In this document: in pieces, positions 50,289-62,639 of the stretch | Layout: every line of letters starts with the position of its first letter | How positions within the stretch are numbered: position 1 is the stretch's first letter | DNA from: Mytilisepta virgata | Lineage: Eukaryota; Mollusca; Bivalvia; Mytilida; Mytilidae | DNA: 64,000 nt | Assembly (NCBI GenBank): GCA_028015205.1 | Contig: JAPWFG010000024.1 | Location: forward strand, 1,178,001-1,242,000 | Direction: 5' to 3' | Position numbers and translations under genes: made by a program | The notes under the pieces: generated by a model | Seen by the model: the letters and a program-made list of their open reading frames with translations, nothing else | Told to the model about the DNA's origin: nothing | Database searches by the model: none

Positions 50289-50637
50289 AAAACGGAATAA
50301 AATCAAATAAATATTACTAAACTTTATAGGCTTCTTAATCTCAGTTTGACATTTAGACTAATTCTTGTAATAATGTTAAATGTCAGAGAAGCCACACATT
50401 TGAGGCAGATAGGTATCTTTGACTTAACATATTATTATGTACAATTTTCGACTCTGTATTTCACTTAAACACTATTAATCTATTGTGGACTTCTCCCTCG
50501 AGAACAGTTTTGACTTCTGCCGAAGGAACCGTTCAGTAAAACCGTTTTTGAGGGAGAAGTCCATAATAAATTTGGTACATAAAAACGGAATAAAATCAAA
50601 TAAATATTACTAAACTTTATAGGCTTCTTAATCTTAG
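50289..50637. repeat. 56-bp direct repeats flanking a segment with a 14-bp inverted repeat
   Basis: Sequence 50289-50344 recurs at 50582-50637 with one mismatch, an offset of 293 bp. Just inside the second copy, TGGACTTCTCCCTC (50486-50499) is inverted at 50550-50563. This may be a tandem duplication or a small insertion with duplicated flank. Confidence 0.85.
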
Positions 50638-51364
50638 AATAGTGTTCCGTTGATTTCGAAAATGCTGAACTTTTGAATGAAACTTCAAACAAAGAATAAA
50701 TATTTCAAAATTTTGCGACTATATACATGATATATTTGCGAAAATAAAATTATTTGTCTAAAAAAAAAAGTTTGATGTGTACGCTTCAAAGGACGGCTAG
50801 AAAGTGAAAAATAGTTACCCTTCTTACAAATACACGTCATCAAAATAGATTACTAAAACCAATTATGATTGGACCGTAAACATTTTACAAACCGTTAATA
50901 CAAACATTTTCACCCTATTACTACCGAAACGCGGGAAAATCCATTTATATACAAATCGCGTTTTGTAATCATTAAAAGATGAACTATATTACAAAAAATA
51001 TTAGTAATAGTTATTTCAGTGGTGGATCCAGAACTTTTGATAAAGGTGTGCATTGTAAAATAGAATGAGTGTTAAAATTAACTGAATGTAAAAATTGAAG
51101 TTTTTTTTGCTGTGGCACCTTTTCGGTCTCTAGTAAGTAAGCTATATAAAAATATACATTCCGTGAATCTATAAGAATCTTAGTTCACTGGTATCGAAAT
51201 CGTACCTTTGATACTGTGTTTGAAAAAAACCTCTGACATGGTGATTATATCATTTCCGAGCTTTTGGTAAAAATATGTGCGTACATGTGAATAAGTATCA
51301 TATTTGTGGGGAAAGTACACTGTGTAGATCCGTTTCCTGTTCAAAAGTGTTTCACCGGAATGAA

Positions 51365-51500
51365 CAGATAAACCGCAATGAAGGTAAGACAATATACTTA
51401 CCACTGGTCTGTACAGATAAACTGCAATAAAGGTGGGATAATTACGTACATTTACCACTGGTCTGAAGAGATAAACTACAATAAAGGTAGGACAATTTAC
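51365..51500 (+). repeat. Short tandem repeat of about 60-bp units
   Basis: The phrase GATAAACTGCAATAAAGGT (variants ACCGCAATGAAGGT and CTACAATAAAGGTAGG) recurs three times with ACTTACCACTGGTCTG between. About 2.3 units. Confidence 0.75.
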
Positions 51501-51518
51501 TTACTCATCTGTCACCGA

Positions 51519-51673
51519 AAATAAGCAACTAGATTTGTCCGTGGAAAGACGTCCGTACACTAACCGGCAGCCGTTATATAGACAATTAATTGTCTAAAAA
51601 ATAAGCAACTAGATTTGTCCGTGGAAAGACGTCCGTATACTAACCGGCAGCCGTTATATAGACAATTAATTGT
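51519..51673 (+). repeat. 80-bp tandem duplication
   Basis: ATAAGCAACTAGATTTGTCC begins at 51521 and again at 51601. The two copies are nearly identical (GTACACT versus GTATACT), so the duplication is recent. Confidence 0.9.
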
Positions 51674-51719
51674 AAAAAAATTCAAAGGAAGATAATAAAT
51701 GTACTAGTATTAACCATTT

Positions 51720-52030
51720 CCGGCACATGCGAGTTATATCCCATTTACGGAGTTATCTGCCCTTTGGAGAAGGTGTCTTCCATATATATTCCAAAATATT
51801 TTTCCTTCCTAACAATATCTTCCACACATATTCATGATATGTTTTTTTATATATTTTCCCATATTTTTCAATGTCTGATGAATTACTTCCCCAAATCAGT
51901 ATTTTTAGAAAAAATTAAAGTACCTCTTGCCCTTTATGTTAAATACAAAATATCTTCCGTCAGGAAAGATAACTCCTGCATATGGAAAACAACTCCAATA
52001 TCTGCATTTAGGGAACATGTTGCCGGTGGG
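51720..52030 (+). repeat. Dispersed repeat, copy 2 of a pair (partner at 15.84 kb)
   Basis: Same ordered phrases as 15835-16165. The open frame at 51764-52132 overlaps it but has no recognisable domain. Confidence 0.7.
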
Positions 52031-52318
52031 GTATCATTTGTGAGTGTGTTTAAATTTCTTGTTTTTTTTATATTTTCCGTGTATCTTACTGAAAAACGGA
52101 AGTATCAAAATAAAGTGTTGTATTACTATTAAACGAATTAATAAAAATAAAGAATGCAATAGAAATAAAGAATGCATCTCTGCGAAAAAAGGCAAATCAA
52201 AATGGCACCTTAAATATTATCACAGTCATAAATTACATGATCCCCTATGATCGATAAAAAATTATCGGAAATATAAAAAAATAAATACATAAAATGAGAT
52301 CAAGAGTACAAAAAACCA

Positions 52319-52340
52319 AAAAAAAAAAAAAAAAAAAAAA
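52319..52340. repeat. Poly-A tract
   Basis: A run of about 22 As. Confidence 0.85.
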
Positions 52341-52392
52341 TTATGTAAACTGATATAAATTTTATTGTACAATAGTCCCATCTATTTTACAT

Positions 52393-52690
52393 CTAACTAT
52401 CTCCTGGTAGCAAGTACGGATTGATCGCAACACATACATGTAGGATCGACCACACTTTGTACATTTGTGTCGTTTTTTGTTTTGTGTGTTTGCCCATGTG
52501 AACCTTCCACTGACTGTGTGTCCCAGCACTGTATTGACAGGTGTCACATTTCATCTTCAGCTTCTTCTCTTCCCGTATCTTATATCGGTTGAGGTCGTCT
52601 TTGGTGGCGAATGTCTTGCCACAGCTGTCACATTTATTGGATGTTCCTTCATGGTGCACATTACATCGATAGATGTCTTGTAACGTTGAT
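52393..52690 (-). pseudogene. C2H2 zinc-finger gene fragment, broken
   Basis: Minus-strand frames contain CDSCGKTFATKDDLNRY (Zn-binding histidines lost: Y and I in their place), a complete finger CDTCQYSAGTHSQWKVHMGKH (C-x2-C-x12-H-x4-H) and, after a frameshift, KCTKCGRSYMYVLRS. The linker-like HTKQK between them supports a real former finger array. Missing histidines and the frameshift show it is no longer functional, unless it belongs to a last exon read differently. Confidence 0.65.
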
Positions 52691-53029
52691 CTTTGTTAAG
52701 AATACCTCCCCAGAACATCTATATGGTTCTTTTCTTCATAGTTGACAGTTTAAAGTATGGGTGCGCCATTTCATGTTCCTTGAGTTTTTTTTTTTTTTTT
52801 CATTTTCATGCTAGTGCAAACAACTCCCAAGTTGGAGACGACGAAATTTTGCTAAAATATAAATCTATAAAACAAGATTGTAACAATGTGCTCTGAATTC
52901 GCCATGTAGTGATAAATGAAGATTTCAAGAAAACAAGGCGACAACGTAGGGTTAAAATGACATACATAATGATCTTTGCCTTATTTATTGTGTTGCCAAA
53001 TTACGAATTTCTTCAAATTTACTATAGTT

Positions 53030-53105
53030 TCAACAAAAAAAACAAAAAAACAAAAAAAAAAAAAACAAAAAAAAAACAAAAAAACAAAAAAACAAAAAAA
53101 AAAAC
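53030..53105. repeat. A-rich (CAAAAAn) simple repeat
   Basis: Runs of 4-9 As separated by single Cs. The Lys-rich frame at 52909-53181 is a product of this repeat. Confidence 0.9.
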
Positions 53106-54869
53106 TGTCACCAGTGATAATACGACGAAGTTGTTTTGCAAAGTATATAACAATGTACAAATAACGTCTAATGATATCTGATAAAATATTCACATGTTAT
53201 TCCAAAAATAACATTACTTCATTCTTTACAACTTGAAATAGCGTGTTCCCTATCTAAATCTTGCCGTAATTAGAACCACGTTACCAACAACAGATGCAAA
53301 AAAAAAGTCATGATTGTCAATAGAAACGTTAGCACTCAGTCAGTTCCGAGGTATTTTAAAAATACTCAAGCAACGTTTTTCACTCTGACCGCATAGTTTC
53401 GCGTGTTCCTTATCTGGCAAAATTGACGAAAAACTTAAAAGTGTTTGTGAAAACGACAAGGCAGTTAACAGAAAGGTTTAAACACAAAAGGCCCCTCTCC
53501 AAGTGGAGGTCGTGCGCTATCAGGCTATATCATGTATATGGCATGACACAAAAATTGGTAATAATTGATAGTATACTTACATATGTAAGGTAACGTCGTA
53601 ATCGGGATCGACGTGGACGTGTTTGTTCCTCATCCGTCAATACCACACGACAAACCATTTGATTACCCACAGTGATACATACCGTACATATAATTCCATT
53701 TTATGTGTTCAACAAGTCCAAGTAAAAAAAAAAAAAAACAAATTAAACAAATCAGTAACCGATGTAATTTCATAGACAAGATTGTTTCAATCGGGTATAT
53801 ATATATATACATATACAGACTACTTATTAATCTTCTTAAATTCTGATTTACAAAATAAAAATCGTTTACATGCAGATCAACATGTACAGTTATAGCTATC
53901 GGAATACTATCCGATTTCATGAACAAAGATGTACAACTCTGTAATAAAAACAAATCGACGTTCCCAAGACTTTTCATTTCATGTACAATGTATGTGACAA
54001 TCAAATACATGTAGAATTATATATTTATTTAAATGAATCAATAAACTAATTGAGAAATAATTCCTACCCGTTATATTTTGGCTCCATCGTGAATTATTTT
54101 TATTCTAATAGAACAGCTTCTACGACATTTTGAAACACCACAACATAGGTATTCAGACACGAAGACGCCATTACACAACGCACACTATATTATGACATCG
54201 TTAAAGCTTTTGGGACACTTTACTATCACGTTTCCAACCAAGCCGTCTGACGTCTGTGACGTTGGAATCAAAATATTCATATTTTACCACGGATGTAGAC
54301 TGAAAGCGTTTGAAGCAGGTCATACTAGAATTAAGACTTAATGAAATATAACGTAGAGTAGTTTGTTTATATTCTGAACCCATCTTAAGATATTCTTTAA
54401 AAAACATGTTGCAATTAATGTACAGACATGTGCTACTACTGTTATCTTGGTGTTTTGTAACTGCAATGATTTTTTTATTTATTTTACATGTATACTATGA
54501 TGCAACGAGGAGTTTTCTATATGTACATTGTACATGCATGTAATTAATGTATGTAGCATACACACAAATGTAGCCTTTGTACAAAATGTATCTGCAGTTA
54601 CATGTATAACGACTGTTCCGTTTGATATCAATTTTCAAGCTGAAGGAGTTTGGAGAATAACTTTTTTTATTAGAATAAACGAGCCAGTTTATAGAATTTT
54701 CTAATGAAAATCTAATCAATAGGTACAACGAATAAATTGTGTACATGTGTCTTTTCTGAATACGTAATATAATCTCTTGAATAGTTTTTGTTTTCTCTTC
54801 AAGGTAACAGAATAGAAAATGGAAACCCGGGAATCTGTCAACGGACAACAACCCGACCAAAGAGCAGAA

Positions 54870-56020
54870 ATCAGCTCAAGGCTACCAATGGGTCTTCAAC
54901 GCAGCGAGAAAATCCCACACCCGAAGGCGGGCTTCAACTGGCCCCTTATCAATAATGCATACTAGTTCAGCGAAATAGACGACACACTAAACTCCGAAAC
55001 ATACAAATGAACCAAAATTTAAAAAAACACACAAGACTTAACAAAGGCTAGAGGTTCCTGCCTTGGGACAGGCACAAAAATGCGGCAGGGTTAAACATGT
55101 TTTGTCAGATCTCAACCCTCCCCTATACTTCTAGCAAATGTGGAATAAACAAACACACAGCGATACGCACAGTAAAACTCAGTTCAAAAGAAGTTCAAGT
55201 CCGACGTTAGAATAGGTAACGGAAGAAATTAAGCAAAATGACAATGATCAATATAAATTAACAAAGGGCTACTGGCAGTTATATGCCAGCTCCAGACCTC
55301 AATTAAACTGATCGAAAGATTATTTCTTTATCATATTGAAAATCAGCCACAATCCCTACCATTAGGGGTTTAGTATCATGTCATCATAAATTTTACGAGA
55401 AGAACATAACCCGTGTCATTCCAACAACTGGTTTTAGAATAATACACCCTATGAGTGAATCAATATTAATTCAAAAAAATGCCATCTTTAATGGCTTAAC
55501 AATAGTATCGTAACTATATCCTTTGTGGAAAGGTCTGTTTAAAAGTTTGGTTAGCTTTTCAGGTAAACGACGACGTGTTTATGCTTTGTGTAGAATATTA
55601 GCATAAAAAATGGGTTGTGAAATACCTGAACATATAAGATGTTTGCACGTTGATTTATACTTACGAATGATGTCCTTGTACCGATGATACATTTTAGTAA
55701 AAGTTTTGACAAGTTTGTGATATCGAAATCCCTGGTCTAATAATTTATCAGTAATACAGAAATTTCTTTCGTTAAAATCAAATACATTGTTACATACACG
55801 AGCGACTTGATCAAGTTCAGATATATAAACACCATATAATGGTGCCAAGGGAACGTCAGCATCTAAAAACGGATTATTAACAATAGGAAATGAAAAAATC
55901 ATCTCTCTTATCGTAAATAACAAGTTGAGATATATAAACACCAACCGATGGTGCCAAGGGAACGTCACCATCTAAAAACGGAGACTAAAGTGATTAACAA
56001 TAGGAAATGAAAAATTATAT
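54870..56020 (-). pseudogene. Decayed reverse-transcriptase element (probably Penelope-like), tail family C
   Basis: On the minus strand, FSFPIVNNPFL and DADVPLAPLYGVYISELDQ (about 55810-55895) are followed by CITDKLLDQGFRYHKLVKTF and SQPIFYANILHKA (to 55579). Decayed continuation includes KGYSYDTIV (about 55505-55530), VVGMTRVMFFS (about 55400-55430) and DTKPLMVGIVADF. The 3' part (54870-55360) contains GGTTGAGATCTGACAAAAC, TTGAAGACCCATTGGTAGCC and similar strings that I recall as abundant in mussel DNA. The 5' catalytic half is absent. Stops and a local duplication show that it is dead. Confidence 0.75.
55820..56016 (-). repeat. Local duplication inside the reverse-transcriptase relic
   Basis: GATATATAAACACCA...ATGGTGCCAAGGGAACGTCA..CATCTAAAAACGGA occurs at about 55820-55876 and again at about 55927-55983, both followed by TTAACAATAGGAAATGAAAA. 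The segment encoding NNPFLDADVPLAPLYGVYIS has been copied. Confidence 0.8.
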
Positions 56021-56939
56021 CTTATTGCACATTTTAGAATTAAAGTTTCCGTTAGAGATATAGATGAAGTTTGGGTATCAATATTTTACGATTAAAAAAT
56101 GAGTTATTTTTCTTTTTACACAAAACATCGATATGCGATATCAATGCGGTATTTGAAATGTGACATGATCGGGAGGGATACACGAGTTCAAAATGAAGAC
56201 TGGCAAATCTTCAACGACTTTTTAAAATCGTGTCTTTCCCGAGTGGAGCGCAGCGGAACGAGGGCAAAGACGCTGAATTTAAAAAAAAACGAGTTGAAGA
56301 TTTTCCAGTTCTTCATTTTTTAACGATTGCAAGTACCTATTTCTTATGTAAAAACAGGGGATCCGGCTTCGCATACCTACATGTATGTATTTTCAGTATG
56401 AACAAAAGAAAAGGGTATAGTAACGTTACGTTTGATTGGTCAAGAGTGACAATAAACGAATGTATTAACGATTCTCATTGAACGTCATACCGAATGAAGG
56501 CGAGCGCACGTGAAGTTGTCTTCACTCGGTCGTCTCAACTCGGAAACGGCCATTTACCGAAGAATAGTATTTTTCGCAAATATTCCGACTACGTATGACA
56601 TTTATATATTAAACAAACATCTTTGACCGGGTATCATCCCGAGACTCCAATATCGAACCGAGAGAATTAAATACTACAGCTTGCCACATTAAATAAATTA
56701 CAACATATTCTGCAATTTTCTCAAAACTAAATTTAATAAACATTTTTTCAAAACTTTAACGTTACAAATATTCAATAAACCTTTCGTCTTATTTGAGTTA
56801 TTATATGTAATATAATTGTTTGGAATGTATTTATGTCTTAAACTCTGTACATCAGCAAAAGTACACTCAAAAGGTATTCTGCGAGTATTGCTGAGCAATA
56901 CAATGTCCTTTTCCGGCTAGTCCTGTGAGAAAACACATC

Positions 56940-57310
56940 AAATGCTCCTTGAATATGACCATCGGACGTAGATGTATGGACAGGATTATTCATAAAAATC
57001 CTGAAATAACAATGTGTGTTTGCAAGGGGTACAATAATTCAAACTTGATCTGTAGCTCATCATTATTAGCGCACATACCAAAGATAAAATTAGTTGATAA
57101 AAGGGTTTGCAAAAACAAGTCCAGAAAACTAATATTTTGGAAATAATTTCTATTTCCAAGGGGAATAACTCACAATAATAATCCGACCAGCGTGAAACTC
57201 AAACTTGATCTTTTGGTCATCATTATAAGCTCACCTACAAATAATAAGATCAGTTTGTTAAACACTTTCTGAAAAAAAGACCGGAAAACTGTAGTGTGAC
57301 ACCAGACAGA
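56940..57310. repeat. Degenerate direct repeat
   Basis: Two segments each run CAAGGGG..AATAACT/ATAATTC, AAACTTGATC, CATCATTAT, AAGATAAAATTAG/AAGATCAGTTTG and CC(A/G)GAAAAC. Copies are at about 57025-57130 and 57155-57290. The repeat family is of the kind I associate with bivalves. Confidence 0.55.
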
Positions 57311-57794
57311 TTGAAAACCTATAGTCCCCTTCGGCGTTGCCATTGAGTCAGGAAGATGACACGTACGCCCTTCCCATGAAATGTTAAGCCATCTCCCTGT
57401 CTCTATAGGAAATTCCATATTAAAGCATCTAAATTTAGTAATCATTATGATAACTCTCTCTTGTGGTAGTATATTTCTAAGTCAAACCCTTCCGTATATA
57501 CTTATAAAATTCTCCCCTCGAAGAGTTCTCAATTTGACTGAACCAGCTTTGAATGAATTTATCACGTAACATTTGTTTCAAAATAAACTTTAAATACCCA
57601 TCATGGATTGTCTGATGTTGAATCCATAAATAGCCCTAATCAACATTTTCGAAAGTTGTCTGAATACAAAATAAAATTCATTCTCAGAAATATTCAACTT
57701 TTACATTATCTTGTATGAAATACAATAATTTTTTTTCTCGTTTGATATTAGTCTATTCCAAAAACTAAGCTTTCGTACATTGATACATATATCA

Positions 57795-58680
57795 TTAGGA
57801 GTTCTACCCATATGTCATAATATTCGGTGAGCTAGTTCTGATACCTAATATTTTTCTACAAAATTGAGGATGCAACGAATGGGTGTTATCAAAATCCCAA
57901 AATTCACATCCGTATGTAAGAATTGGTAAAATAAGAGTATCAAAAATTTTAAGCTGCAAACTAATACATGTAAGTTGGTACATTGATAGATTTCTAATGT
58001 TTCTATATATACACTGTAGAGCTTTCCGTGCTTGGTCAAACAATCTAGTTTTTGCATTTACAAAAGAGCAGAATATATTTAAATATTACACCAAGGTAAG
58101 AGTAAGAATCAGTAATTTGCAGGTTCTCACCACATACAGTACATGTAACTTAAACATTTAATTCTTCTTCAATTTTATTTTACAGAAAACAATAATTTTA
58201 ATTTTATTCAGATTAATATTCAATTTATTTCCAAGTTCGAAAATATCTCTCAGATATATATAAAGCATTCTGTATACCAGCCTCAGACTCTGATAATAAC
58301 ATAGAGCAGAGCAAACATTTTCACTAACAGGTCCAAAGTTTCAAAGTCATATTGTGAAATATTTTCCAATCATACTACAATGTATATTGTTTTCACTAAA
58401 TCCAAAATCATTTAAATATAATAAACACAGAAAAGGTTAAAGGTTTTCCCCTTGTCACACACCAATATCGCATCTAAAGAAAGCAGAAAAGAATCAAAAC
58501 TCTTAAAACAAGATTTAACATTTTTATATAGATTATATATTACTCCAAATAATTTACCAGTAATATTTAAGCTCTGTAATTTAAATCATGATGAATACAT
58601 GTAATGATCAATTGTATCAAATGCCTATGAAAAGTCTATAAAATTGCATTATAGTCTCTATCCCAGGGCCAAATAAATAG
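57795..58680 (-). pseudogene. Decayed non-LTR (LINE) reverse transcriptase
   Basis: On the minus strand the RT motif A region reads NFIDFS-stop-AFDTIDHY (about 58597-58645), with a TAG where K is usual. Next come ITGKLFGVIYNLYKNVKS and SFDSFLLSLDAILVCDKGK. The catalytic YADD box is lost in a small deletion near 58296-58303, followed by LSESEAGIQNAL. The C-terminal part is clearest: QARKALQCIYRNIRNLS and KIFDTLILPILTYGCEFWDF, then FCRKILGIRTSSPN (57804-58043). Such ends are typical of Jockey/CR1-type LINEs in invertebrates. There are multiple stops and frameshifts. The endonuclease is not seen. Confidence 0.8.
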
Positions 58681-59509
58681 AAACCTATGGATATAAACTA
58701 AACATTTAGTCCTTTTCTGAATGCAGTCTTTGATTCTGATATTTAGCAAACTTCATTGGCCAAATCAAAGCGGATGAGTTCGGATAACACGTGAATGATA
58801 GCTAATTATCTAATCAATCTGCGATTTTTATATAAGATGTAATAATACTCTTTTTCGAATACTCTTTTTAGGTACATGTATTACTTTCTGATACCACATA
58901 ACAAAGTACAAGTGATAATCTGCATTATTCCTGCATGACAAAGATTTATCCCGTGGTTTATTAGGTAAATTAATACAAATGTTCAATGTCGGCGAAAGAA
59001 ATTTCCAGGATTTACTAATAATCAGGATAAGGACATGATTTAAAGTCACACAAACAGTAATAATTGATTTATTACGCGTTTCGATAGATTCAAACAAAAA
59101 ATTAATATTAAATCAAATACTCAAATTCTTCCTGATGATCACGTTGTCTTACACGGGCTTAAGAATAATAGGCATGCCGTGAATTGAAAAGACTTTTTTA
59201 ATGTATTATACAATAGTATAATAGAGCCAAAAAACTGAAATGATTGATTTCTAAAATGAATTTACATAGCGGGGAAAAAAAATGTTTTTCCCAAGAGTTA
59301 CACGGGAGGACGACATTCTTGAAGTCGATAGTACATTGAAAATGATGACTTCCTTGCAACAAGGAAAGGGGGGGGGGGTAACTTTGAATTTGTTTAATAG
59401 ATACGTATTATTCTTTTAAAAAAAATGACTCCAATTCGTCGCGAGGTGTGTTTGATCTGGTCTGTTTTTTCGGGAACATCGGATAATCTGGGGTATCCTC
59501 CACCAATAA

Positions 59510-59765
59510 AAGGTGACCGCTTGGTAGACCTGAAAATTAGAGTGGACGGTACATAATTTCGATAGCAGGGTCAGGATGTGCTTGTTTTAACTGTAAAACT
59601 AGCTTAGGCTGTCATAACTGCAGGTCGGATACTGTCGCTCTACTAAACGAACAAATCTGAAATAACACTTCCATAAAGGGTTTACAGCTAAGTGTATCTC
59701 GTCATAGAGTTCAATAGAAATCGGCAATATTCGTGAGAGGCCAGTATGAATTTAAAGTCTTCAAA
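59510..59765 (-). mobile_element. Retroelement tail (family B), minus strand
   Basis: Reverse complement of 25785-25995, sharing GGCCTCTCACGAATA, TGCCGATTTCTATTGAACTC, AACACTTCCAT, ATCCGACCTGCAG and AAGCGGTCAC. It has no coding part of its own. Confidence 0.8.
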
Positions 59766-60189
59766 CCTACATTTATCAGAATTACAACAAACACGTGTAT
59801 TCATTTAATCGTGTCAATGCCGAAGATATTGCTTCTGTTAGGATAACACGTGTTCTTTAAAAACCGGTTGAAAATTCGTATAATTCACTTACAATGGGGG
59901 GAAAAATTAATATAAGCATATGTCGTCGTTATATTTCTCGGAAAAAAAGCAAACAAATTACATTAATTTTGAAAAAAATGAATTGTGACATTAAACCCGA
60001 CCTTTAAACAAATAAAGAAAATTCAATCAAGAAACTTCACGTCAAAATCATAAAAGGTGATAGCGTCTATTTTTTGTTATTTTTAATGTCAAATAAAACG
60101 TGATCTTATTGTCTCGTGGACAATTGATCCAAAACCTGAATGTCTCTGTGTGTGATTAAAAAAACAAACACGATCTGTAGAAATCTGTG

Positions 60190-60360
60190 GCCAGTTTCAG
60201 AAAGCTGTCTTAGGACTAAGTCATGTCTTAGGATTGTCTTACATATCTTAGTCCTAATTCGGTTTCACAAAGTCGTTCTGACTTAGGACATCTCTTACAG
60301 TTGGTCATAAGTTAGGACTACACGGAAGGTGTCTAATGATGGTCTTAGGATCATAACAGG
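60190..60360. repeat. Repeat rich in CTTAGGA / TCCTAAG motifs
   Basis: Starting at CAGTTTCAGAAAGCTGTCTTAGGACTAAG, the motif occurs in both orientations at least seven times, with GGTTTCACAAAGTCGTTC in the middle. The phrases can fold on themselves. I do not know a function. Confidence 0.7.
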
Positions 60361-60769
60361 TTGACGGAATGTTCAACAATGAAAATTCAATGTATTTATA
60401 ACAAGTAATTTAACCTTTTTTAATCGATAAATTGACAAATTGAACTCAACTCATTTGTATGAAAATTGTTGTTATTATTTCATTCTTTTTTTCTCTTCAT
60501 TTTGTATTTTAATTTTCTTATGTATATTGGTATCTTATTAATAGATTATTGATAATTACACTTAATTATTTTTCTTTGAAAAAATCAATTTTCAAATGAT
60601 CTAATTAGGAAATATTAATCAATACGTTTATCAATTTTTGGGAAACAAATACTAGATTTATATTAGTTTTTTCATAAATATTGAACTTCCGACACGTTTA
60701 TGACATCTTTGCTAAGATCACCCCAAGGCAGCTTCGAGACGTCTTTAGGTCACTCTCTTAATCTTGAAT

Positions 60770-60960
60770 TCAGAATTTTCGAAGTTCGACCCCCTGTGGG
60801 ACCCTTGTTTAGAAAACCAAACTTCTAAAACCTTATTGCGCATCTACAGGTGGTATGTAACCATCATGTATAGAAATTAAATTCTTAAACCCAAAAGTGA
60901 AGGAGGAGTTAATGTCACACGAAAGTGCGACGGACGGACGGAGACAATCGCTACATGTAT
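60770..60960 (-). repeat. Single inverted unit of the 33.8-35.1-kb repeat family
   Basis: On the minus strand: GTCTCCGTCCGTCCGTCGCA, GTGTGACATTAACTCCTCCTT and GTAGATGCGCAATAAGGTTTT, in the same order as 33805-33950. Confidence 0.75.
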
Positions 60961-60964
60961 ATCC

Positions 60965-62600
60965 ACAAAAAAACATTTCTCGTTAAATTCAGAGCTTTTA
61001 TTCATAAAAAATTCTACAGAAGAAAACTATTGGTCTTAACATTATAAGAAACTAAACGGTGACTGCCTGTAATTCATAATCCAAACACATATTGGCTTCA
61101 TATTTCAGAAATCGTGATCCCTGTTAATTTAACAAAACCTGAGAAAGTTTTGCTCGATATAAAATATATGTTTTGACAGTAAATTCCGTTACGACTTCAC
61201 ATTTTCAAAATTTTTAGTCCCATAAATATTTTTATTTTATGCTTTTTAATGTGTCTCCTTCCTGAGAAAGCCGATACTTTACCCAAATTTCCTTGTTGAT
61301 CATATAGGGTGCTTGGGTTCTTAAAACTTTATCATTTATATATATTTTTTGGAAAAAAAGAACCACTTACTAGTCATATAGTGTCAACATATGAAAACAA
61401 TATTGATAACAGGTAAAGTGACTAACAGTGAATTTGGTTGGATTTGATCTAGTAATTAAAACAAATTATTCAGACACACAGGTTTTGAAAGAAAAGTATA
61501 GAATCAATAAGTTGAGATTTGCACGGTTAAAGTACAAAATTTTTTTCTAATATAAAGTACAACTTTAGTCTATGACCTTTAAATTAAAATAAAACAGTCA
61601 AGACAATCTAATTTTCGTCAGCAGCAGCAATAGTTAATAAGCCAAACGTTACTTCAACATGTTATTGTCAGTGTCTAATAAAATTTGATATTTAGTATTA
61701 GACAGTTTGTTAAAATTTGATAAAAACAAATGAGAAAAAAATCTTTGGCCTTTTCTGGATAACGGCATTGGTACACTGTATTTCAGATGAAATGCTGCCA
61801 TTTTTGTGCTTAGCTTTTCTTCTCTGGACGATGACATCATATAGAGTATATATATAAAGGTCATAACAAAGGTGCCGTTCTCCTTGATGTATTAAATAAG
61901 GGAATGTCTACAACACTTACAAAACCGAAAAGAAGCTCCACCATATCAAACAGCGAAACAACTGGAGTATATAAATATGCCTTTCATAACAAGATAAAGC
62001 TTTGGTTAAACCTTCTTTCCATGAATATAAGGCCTCATTATGAAAGTTAAATGTCATTTGGAGTATATATAACTTAATTTCAAATGAAATTTCGTACATA
62101 ACTGAATGCAGGATTATTACGATGGTTTCTTATCATTGAGCGTACGAAAGACTTTCGACTTTTGTTCATTTTAATACATTACTGGCCATGTAGGTGAAGC
62201 GATATCATTCATTATTCATACTTTTCGCAGACTGAGAATATTTCATCAAATCAATTAAGATTACTTTTCAGAATAACCTTTAAAATAATCTAAGTAAAAT
62301 TATAATGCTGTAAAAAATGAAAAAAAAATCAAAATAACTTTGAAACAAACCCGCTTTAAATATTTGATGAGATCGTACTTAAAGACCATTAAATGTGATG
62401 GTATATTGAATCTCTGACTTTTTCTGATGTTATCAGTTATACCAGCATGTTTTCAAAAACATACATCAAATCAAAATATTTTTATACGCCTACCTTAAAT
62501 TTCTACAGAAAGTCGCCTTCATTTTCTAGGAATACCCTTGACACGCCAATTCTCTAACCAAAAACAAAATAACACACGAGGGTATCAACAGCTCAGTTGC
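60965..62600. other. Gene-less AT-rich stretch
   Basis: No recognisable gene or repeat. The open frames at 61649-61864 and 61917-62099 (minus) have no known motif. Confidence 0.45.
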
Positions 62601-62639
62601 CAGTATCTGGATACTAGCCCGAAATTTACTGTAACAAAA

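Noticed and set aside
52909..53181. Lys/Thr-rich 90-residue frame
   Set aside because: Produced by a CAAAAA simple repeat.
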